A stretch of DNA of 64,000 bases, from assembly GCF_041296385.1 (NCBI RefSeq), contig NC_091023.1:3286924-3350923 (forward strand), in the 5' to 3' direction. Below, piece after piece: positions 59,801-64,000 of the stretch. Both the position numbers and the translations under genes were made by a program. The notes under the pieces are model-generated. The model did not search any database. It was not told the DNA's origin and was given only the letters and a program-made list of their open reading frames with translations. This DNA comes from Aphelocoma coerulescens. Its lineage: Eukaryota > Chordata > Aves > Passeriformes > Corvidae. Within the stretch, counting starts at the first letter, position 1. Each line of letters starts with the position of its first letter.

Positions 59801-62800
59801 CACCAGGCTGTGTCATGAGCAGTTTAGGTTGCTTGAAGAATCACCTTTAAAGGTGCTATCAATGCAGATTTAATACAGATTTGGGAAAGCACAGCTTAAC
59901 AAAATTTGCTGGCAAGGTTCCCTCTGTTAACTACTCATAGATGAAACATCCAAAGGAAAAGTGGATTTGAATCAATTTAGAATGATTTACACACAAAGGG
60001 TAAGGAAGACCCTCCCACTGAGTCACAAGGTTCCAAGAGGACTGTCTTGATTTCCAGGTTCCTGAGGAAGCTCAGGTGTGGCAGAGTCCAGTCTTGGTCC
60101 CAGACTTGGTCAGTGGTTTATGTTTAAAGGGACAAATACAAGGAGTAAGGGAGACCCTCATGTTGAGTCACTGGGTTTGTGATGAGTGTCCAGAGGACCA
60201 ACCCGTTTTCAAATACCTTTAGAGCTCAGGACAGTCCTTGCTGTGGGTACTGCCAGCACTGGCTGATGCACCTGCAGGGCTGCTGTGTTACCTGTGAAGG
60301 GTGGTGGAGATTAGTGGGATTTCCCAATGGCTGGAGACCCATGGCACATGGGAAGTGCCTGAACATCAGGCTGGAGAGGTCCAGCTGCTCAACCTCACTT
60401 CACCCCCTGGAGATCTCAGCATCCTCAGATGGAGGAGGAAGTCAGTGTCACCACACACAGTGTGGTTTCACCACCATCAGTGGTGCCTGGCTGACCTGGT
60501 TGACTTCTGAGAAGAAAGGACTGGATTTGTGGACAAGGGGAGAGCAGTGGATGTTGCTTCCCTTGAATTCAGCCATTTCCCATGTCCGTTTCCCAGTGCT
60601 TCATGTTTCCTCTCCAATGTGGGAAGTCTCCCTGTGTGTCTTGGCTGTACACAGAGCTTGGCCTCACACTTTTCCACCAGCCAGCCTTTGCCTGAAGCTT
60701 GCTTTTAAGAGAAAAATCTCCCTCTTCATTTTTGTCCAGTTCCTTTCATTTCCTTCTTTTGCATTTAGGATTTTATTGCCTGGTCTGCAATGGTCCATTC
60801 AGGAAAAAATGGGCCATTCAGGAGCCCTGAGCTAAAGTCACACACATTAAAGACGAGTGACTTTTGTATTCCTTTTAACTGCATTTTCATTCTTAGGGCA
60901 TTTGAAGAACACTGATGCATTACAGTCACCAGATAGGAATCCAAACATCACCTCTGTGTGACCTTGTTCATGCTGTTGTTGCCCTGTGGATGCTGGAATG
61001 ACAACATGTCCTCCACAGCCCTTTGTAGCTCTGCTTCTGGAAGGAGTGTTGTCGGATGTGGGCCTTGAGGGCACACTGTGGCCATAGCAATGGTTCTGTT
61101 AACAGAGAGGATGGAGCACACAGACTGGCAAGAGCTCATGGACGTGCCCTTGAGTGACCTCAAGGAAGTGAAGAGTTTGAAAAAACCTCTATTTTAGGAA
61201 TTTCTAAATGGGGCTGGTTGAAGTGACTGTGAATGAGTCGTGCTTGCAGCTGCCATGCCCTGGTGTCGTCCACGTGGTGTCGTGGCCATTCTCCTGCTGG
61301 GCTGGGCAGCTGGAGTGACACCCTGCATCCTTCTGAAACAGCACCTGAGGTTCAAAAAGCCTTGGTGAATGCTGTCTCATCCATCTCCCTGAGCTGCCAG
61401 CCAGGAGCCATCCTTCTGGTGGAGGGATGTGGTGGACAGGGCAGGGGCATGTAACTCAGGAGGTGTTTCAAGATGTCACTAGGTCATGTAGGAAGAAAAT
61501 TAAGAGAGGCAAAAGCCCAATTAGAACTTAATCTAGCCACTTCTGTGAAGGATAATCTAAAATGTTTTTATAAATACATTAAGGGCAAAAGGAGGGGTGA
61601 GGACAACGTCCATTCTTTATTGGATGCGGGGGGAATATAGTAGCTGAAGGTGAGGAAAAGGCAGGGGTACTCAACACCTTCTTTGCCTCAGTTTTCAACA
61701 GTAAGACAGGTCTTCCTCAGGACAGCTGGCCTCCAGAGTGGGTAGATGGGGACAGGGAACAGAATAGCCCCCCTGTAACCCAGGAGGAAGCAGTTAGAGA
61801 CCTGCCGAGTCACTCAGATGCTCACAGGTCTCTGGGACCAGATGGGATCCACCCTAGCAAGATGAGGGAGCTGGTGGATGAGCTCCCCAAGCTGCTCTCC
61901 ATCATTTATTGTCAGTCCTGCCTCACTGGGGAGGCCCCAGAGGACTGGAGGTGCCAGTGTGACCCTGTCCATATAGGAGGATCTGGGAAATTCCAGGCCT
62001 GTCAGCCTGACCTCAGTGCCCAGGAAGATTATGGAACAGATCATCCTGAGTGCTGTCACATGGCACCTACAGGACAGCCAGGGGCTCAGACCCAGCCAGC
62101 GTGGATTTAGGAGGGGCAGGTCCTGCCTGACCAACCTGATCTCCTTTTATGACCAGGTGACCCAACTGGTGGATGTGGGGAAGGCTGTGGATGTGTCTAC
62201 CTGGACTTCAGCAGAGCCTTTGACACTGTGTCCCACAGCATTCCCTGGAAAAGCTGCAGCCCATGGCTTGGACAGGAGCACTCTTCACTGGGTTAAGAAC
62301 TGGCTGGAGGGCCGGGCCCAGAGAGTGGTGGGGATGGTGCTGCATCCAGCTGGCTGCCAGTCACCAGTGGTGTCCCCCAGGGATCTGTACTGGGCCCAGT
62401 CCTGTTTAATGTCTTCACTGATAATCTGGACAAGGGGATTGAGTCTACCATCAGCAGATTTGCAGATGACACCCAGCTGGGTGCCAGTGTGGATCTGCTG
62501 GAGGGTAGGAGGGCTCTGCACAGCGACCTGGACAGGCTGGATAGATGGGCTGAGTCTAACAATGTGAAGTTTAACAAGTCCAAGTGCCAGCTCCTGCACT
62601 TTGGCCACAACAACCCCTGCAGCGCTACAGGCTGGGGACAGAGTGGCTGGACAGTGGCCAGGCAGATGGGGACATGGGGGTACTGGTCAACAGCAGCTGA
62701 ACATGAGCCAGCAGTGTGCCCAGGTGGCCAAGAAGGCCAACAGCACCTGGCCTGGATCAGGAATGGTGTGGCCAGCAGGAGCAGGGAAATCATTCTTCCC

Positions 62801-63654
62801 CTGTGCTCAGCGCTGGTGAGGCCACACCTTGAGTGCTGTGTCCAGTTCTGGGCCCCTCAATTTAGAAAGGCCATTGAGATGCTTGGACACGTCCAGAGAG
62901 GGGCTGGTGAAAGGTCTGGAACACAAGTCCTCTGAGGAGCATCTCAGGGAGCTGGGATTGTTTAGCCTGGAGAAGAGGAGGCAGAGGGGACACCTGATCA
63001 CTCTCTGCAACTCCCTGAAAGGAAGGTGTGGACAGGGTTTGGTCTCTTCTCCCGGGCAACCAGTGACAGGACAAGAGGGCACAGCCTTAAGCTGTTTAGG
63101 TTGGACATTAGGAAAAATTCGTCACAGAAAGCATGATTAGGCACTGGAATGGGCTGTCCAGGGAGGGGGTGGAGTCACTGTCCCTGGAGGTGTTTAAGAA
63201 AAGTCTGGAGGTGGCACTGAGTGCCATGGTTTAGTTGATAAGATGGTGTTAGGTCATAGGTTGGACTTGATGATCTCAAAGGTCTTTTCCAACTAGGTTA
63301 ATTCTGTGGTTCTGTGAACCTGCCTCGTTCCATGGATAAGGGGCTTGGAGCTGCTTTCTTTAAGGAGAGGAAACTCCTTGTTTATTTGCCTGCTGTAGTG
63401 AGGATATCCTTCCTTGGTGGTGTGTTGACAGCAGCCATTTGGATGGCAAAGGGCAGAAAGCACAGGTGTAAGGGATTTAGCTTGTGGATGCTGGTTGCAT
63501 GATTTCCTTATTTCTTTCCCTACCCCCCCTTTAGATTACCAGAAAATTCAGGCTCAATTCCGATGGGAAACTCGAACAAACTGTCTCAATGGCAACCACT
63601 ACGCAGCCCATGACTCAGCACTTCCACATTACCTACAAGAAGGTGACACCCTGA
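41817..63654 (+). CDS. THAP4: THAP4, THAP zinc-finger and nitrobindin-domain protein (complete, 575 aa)
   Basis: Six coding exons (41817-41893, 42770-43926, 55620-55779, 57219-57328, 58210-58313, 63535-63654) join in phase to 575 residues (human 577). Residues 1-86 are a C2CH THAP DNA-binding domain: C5, C10, C56, H59, with the closing AVPTIF at 80-85. The long exon 2 encodes a charged linker with two copies of an SGACK-I-SLHSY-FSS motif (near 222-239 and 334-351) and a heptad-like coiled-coil region ([20 protein letters not shown] onwards). Exons 3-6 encode the nitrobindin beta-barrel: [15 protein letters not shown] opening, [15 protein letters not shown] middle, and the axial heme ligand H565 in the [13 protein letters not shown] ending. 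In human THAP4 this barrel binds ferric heme and has been linked to peroxynitrite isomerisation. It is divergent from ATG4B. Confidence 0.97.
42628..42703 (+). repeat. CR1 3' tail fragment
   Basis: TTGGACTTGATCATCTTAAA, then TCTATGATTCCATGGTTCTG. In THAP4 intron 1, about 70 bp upstream of exon 2. Confidence 0.85.
42770..43926 (+). CDS. THAP4: THAP4 coding exon 2
   Basis: 1157 nt; rest of the THAP domain ([30 protein letters not shown]), the charged linker with the duplicated SLHSY motif, and the coiled coil to ISQDC. The donor GTTAGT leaves the phase needed by exon 3. Confidence 0.95.
45688..45703. repeat. (ATT)n microsatellite
   Basis: Short ATT run next to a T-rich tract. Confidence 0.75.
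46860..47018 (+). promoter_or_regulatory. THAP4: Candidate internal THAP4 promoter
   Basis: A ZNF143/THAP11-type element ACTACATCTCCCAGCAGGC at 46874-46892 (about 15 of 19 positions of the usual consensus) and a YY1-type GCCATCTT at 46938-46945, just upstream of an ATG with a good Kozak context. Function is inferred. Confidence 0.55.
47019..47043 (+). CDS. THAP4: Candidate alternative THAP4 first coding exon (nitrobindin-only isoform)
   Basis: ATG GCT GGG CGT GGA GCA GAC ACA G followed by GTAGGA. The phase is identical to the end of exon 2, so splicing to exon 3 would give [16 protein letters not shown], a protein of about 172 aa made only of the barrel domain. Kozak: A at -3, G at +4. No transcript evidence is available here. 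Confidence 0.5.
48590..51527 (+). repeat. Long degraded CR1 LINE
   Basis: About 2.9 kb of sense CR1 ORF2 remnants. Endonuclease-type pieces at 48835-49370 ([13 protein letters not shown], then [20 protein letters not shown]), the linker at 49780-50110 ([26 protein letters not shown]) and reverse-transcriptase pieces at 50138-50760 ([32 protein letters not shown]). It ends with a CR1 tail (GTCCCTTCCAACTCAAGG, TTCTGTGATGGA). The frame is broken many times. The position of the catalytic FADD box reads FAAI (about 50688-50699), so the polymerase site is lost. Confidence 0.9.
51701..51717. repeat. (GAT)n microsatellite
   Basis: Five TGA/GAT units. Confidence 0.75.
52400..52492 (-). repeat. CR1 3' tail fragment
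   Basis: AGAACCACAGGATGGTTTGG start of an inverted CR1, cut off after GGGACACCTTCCACTACACC. Confidence 0.88.
54749..54909 (+). repeat. CR1 3' fragment
   Basis: Sense CR1 end: CAGAGTTCAAGAAGCATTTG, GAGTTGGACTTGATGATCCT and TATTCTGTGGTTCTGT. Confidence 0.88.
55620..55779 (+). CDS. THAP4: THAP4 coding exon 3
   Basis: 160 nt; [20 protein letters not shown] to GQPMLNF, the start of the nitrobindin barrel. The donor is GTAAGT. Confidence 0.96.
57219..57328 (+). CDS. THAP4: THAP4 coding exon 4
   Basis: 110 nt; [20 protein letters not shown] to FISAQNT. The donor is GTACAC. Confidence 0.96.
57819..58140 (-). repeat. CR1 LINE 3' fragment
   Basis: Inverted CR1 starting GATCATGGAATGGTTTGGGT, ending about 70 bp before the THAP4 exon 5 acceptor. 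Confidence 0.92.
58210..58313 (+). CDS. THAP4: THAP4 coding exon 5
   Basis: 104 nt; [20 protein letters not shown] to KKPHVEQ. The donor is GTGAGC. Confidence 0.96.
58525..58640. repeat. Ancient amniote interspersed repeat, probable
   Basis: The stretch GCATCAGACCAGCTAACCC, CAGAATCCTGTCTCCAGCAG and TGGCCAGTAGCAGG resembles an old repeat that I recall as common in turtle and bird genomes. The family name is not certain. Confidence 0.45.
59991..60200. repeat. Diverged local duplication
   Basis: The segment near 59997-60040 (AAGGGTAAGGAAGACCCTCC, TGAGTCAC, AGAGGAC) recurs at 60140-60198 (AAGGAGTAAGGGAGACCCTC, TGAGTCAC, AGAGGAC). In THAP4 intron 5. Confidence 0.5.
60480..60575 (+). repeat. Possible CR1 reverse-transcriptase relic
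   Basis: TTTGTGGACAAGGGGAGAGC and AGTGGATGTTGCTTCCCTTG, then AATTCAGC, resemble the [13 protein letters not shown] stretch of CR1 ORF2. Short and degraded. Confidence 0.4.
61455..63320 (+). repeat. Long CR1 LINE, 3' half
   Basis: About 1.9 kb of sense CR1 ORF2 and 3' end, in THAP4 intron 5. It has RT segments ([19 protein letters not shown] at 61830-61890, a [12 protein letters not shown] frame-shifted KAFDTVS region near 62200), an intact-looking FADD box at 62459-62470, and a full 3' tail (GGTTGGACTTGATGATCTCA, TTAATTCTGTGGTTCTGTGA). Frame breaks make it non-functional. It ends about 215 bp before exon 6. A different, less decayed copy than that at 48590. Confidence 0.92.
63535..63654 (+). 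CDS. THAP4: THAP4 coding exon 6 (terminal)
   Basis: 120 nt including [23 protein letters not shown] to ITYKKVTP, with the heme-ligand His. Confidence 0.96.
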   Translation: MTRKFRLNSDGKLEQTVSMATTTQPMTQHFHITYKKVTP

Positions 63655-63870
63655 TGCCAGGAGTGCTGGGTCTCCTCACTGAGGGCAAGGAGCAGGACAT
63701 CATGCACCAAGAGCAGCTCAGGAGCACAGAGGGCATGGCAGACCCTGGAGCTGGCTGCCTGCGCTCATCCCCTGGGCCCCGGAGCTGCCCATCCCGTTGA
63801 GAATGTTACTCAGATGTTTCTGTAATGGTATATAAAAAAAATAAATAAAAAGCTTTTATTTTTATGGCTG
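63655..63870 (+). other. THAP4: THAP4 3' UTR and poly(A) signals
   Basis: Short 3' UTR with overlapping AATAAA at 63840-63845 and 63844-63849, followed by T/G-rich sequence. From 63870 to the window end nothing is recognised. Confidence 0.8.
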
Positions 63871-64000
63871 TGTCTTTGGTGTGATTGCAGGGCGGTGTGT
63901 GCTGCCTGTTCATTAGTAGGTGTTGGGTTGGAGATCCAGCCTCGTGGACAACCTGCATAACTTTGGGGAAGCCGCAGGTTCTGGAATGGATTTGCACTGC

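Larger units (their letters stand above)
58314..63534 (+). other. THAP4 intron 5
   Basis: 5.2 kb. Contents are the repeats listed within it. An open frame of 218 codons at 60179-60835 has no family resemblance apart from the CR1-like relic and is not called a gene. Confidence 0.5.

Noticed and set aside
60179..60835. A 218-codon open frame in THAP4 intron 5.
   Set aside because: Intronic, no domain, no start context support; part resembles a degraded CR1 reverse transcriptase in another frame.
1..64000. CRISPR arrays, operons, tRNA/rRNA genes, prophage or retroviral genes.
   Set aside because: None seen; repeats are CR1 LINEs and simple repeats, and all genes are spliced vertebrate genes.

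Overview
The window is vertebrate nuclear DNA, almost certainly avian. It carries at least 15 CR1 LINE copies in both orientations, introns are short, promoters are CpG-rich, and five spliced genes fit in 64 kb. The gene set and order (D2HGDH, ING5, DTYMK, ATG4B, THAP4) match the block at human 2q37.3. The CR1 3' tails resemble those of passerine or other neoavian genomes, but the species cannot be fixed from the sequence alone.

Layout. 1-5847 (minus): the 5' part of D2HGDH, six coding exons, with the rest beyond the left edge. 6180-14747 (minus): ING5, eight coding exons (240 aa), whose poly(A) signals lie under 400 bp from the D2HGDH start codon. 14748-14954: a CpG-rich bidirectional promoter shared with DTYMK. 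14955-20305 (plus): DTYMK, five exons (212 aa). 20306-21530: a short convergent intergenic space. 21530-41041 (minus): ATG4B, 13 coding exons (393 aa). 41042-41816: a second divergent promoter. 41817-63860 (plus): THAP4, six coding exons (575 aa). All 38 coding exon boundaries were placed by hand from GT/AG signals, and the codon phases join across every junction.

The genes are mostly housekeeping and do not form a pathway: mitochondrial 2-hydroxyglutarate oxidation (D2HGDH), H3K4me3 reading in histone acetyltransferase complexes (ING5), dTTP synthesis (DTYMK), Atg8 processing (ATG4B), and a THAP zinc finger fused to a heme-binding nitrobindin barrel (THAP4). Two divergent pairs share promoters.

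Structure not explained by the gene models: (i) a perfect 39-bp inverted repeat with a 2-nt spacer, containing two convergent CTCF-like motifs, between the ING5 poly(A) site and the D2HGDH promoter; (ii) repeated CCGTACGG palindromes, mostly joined to YY1-type CCAT boxes, in the ATG4B/THAP4 promoter; (iii) a candidate internal THAP4 promoter and first exon that would splice in frame to give a nitrobindin-only protein; (iv) a 90-bp element present twice, exactly 1600 bp apart, in D2HGDH introns; (v) a degenerate minisatellite in DTYMK intron 1. No prokaryotic, viral or CRISPR-like feature was seen.
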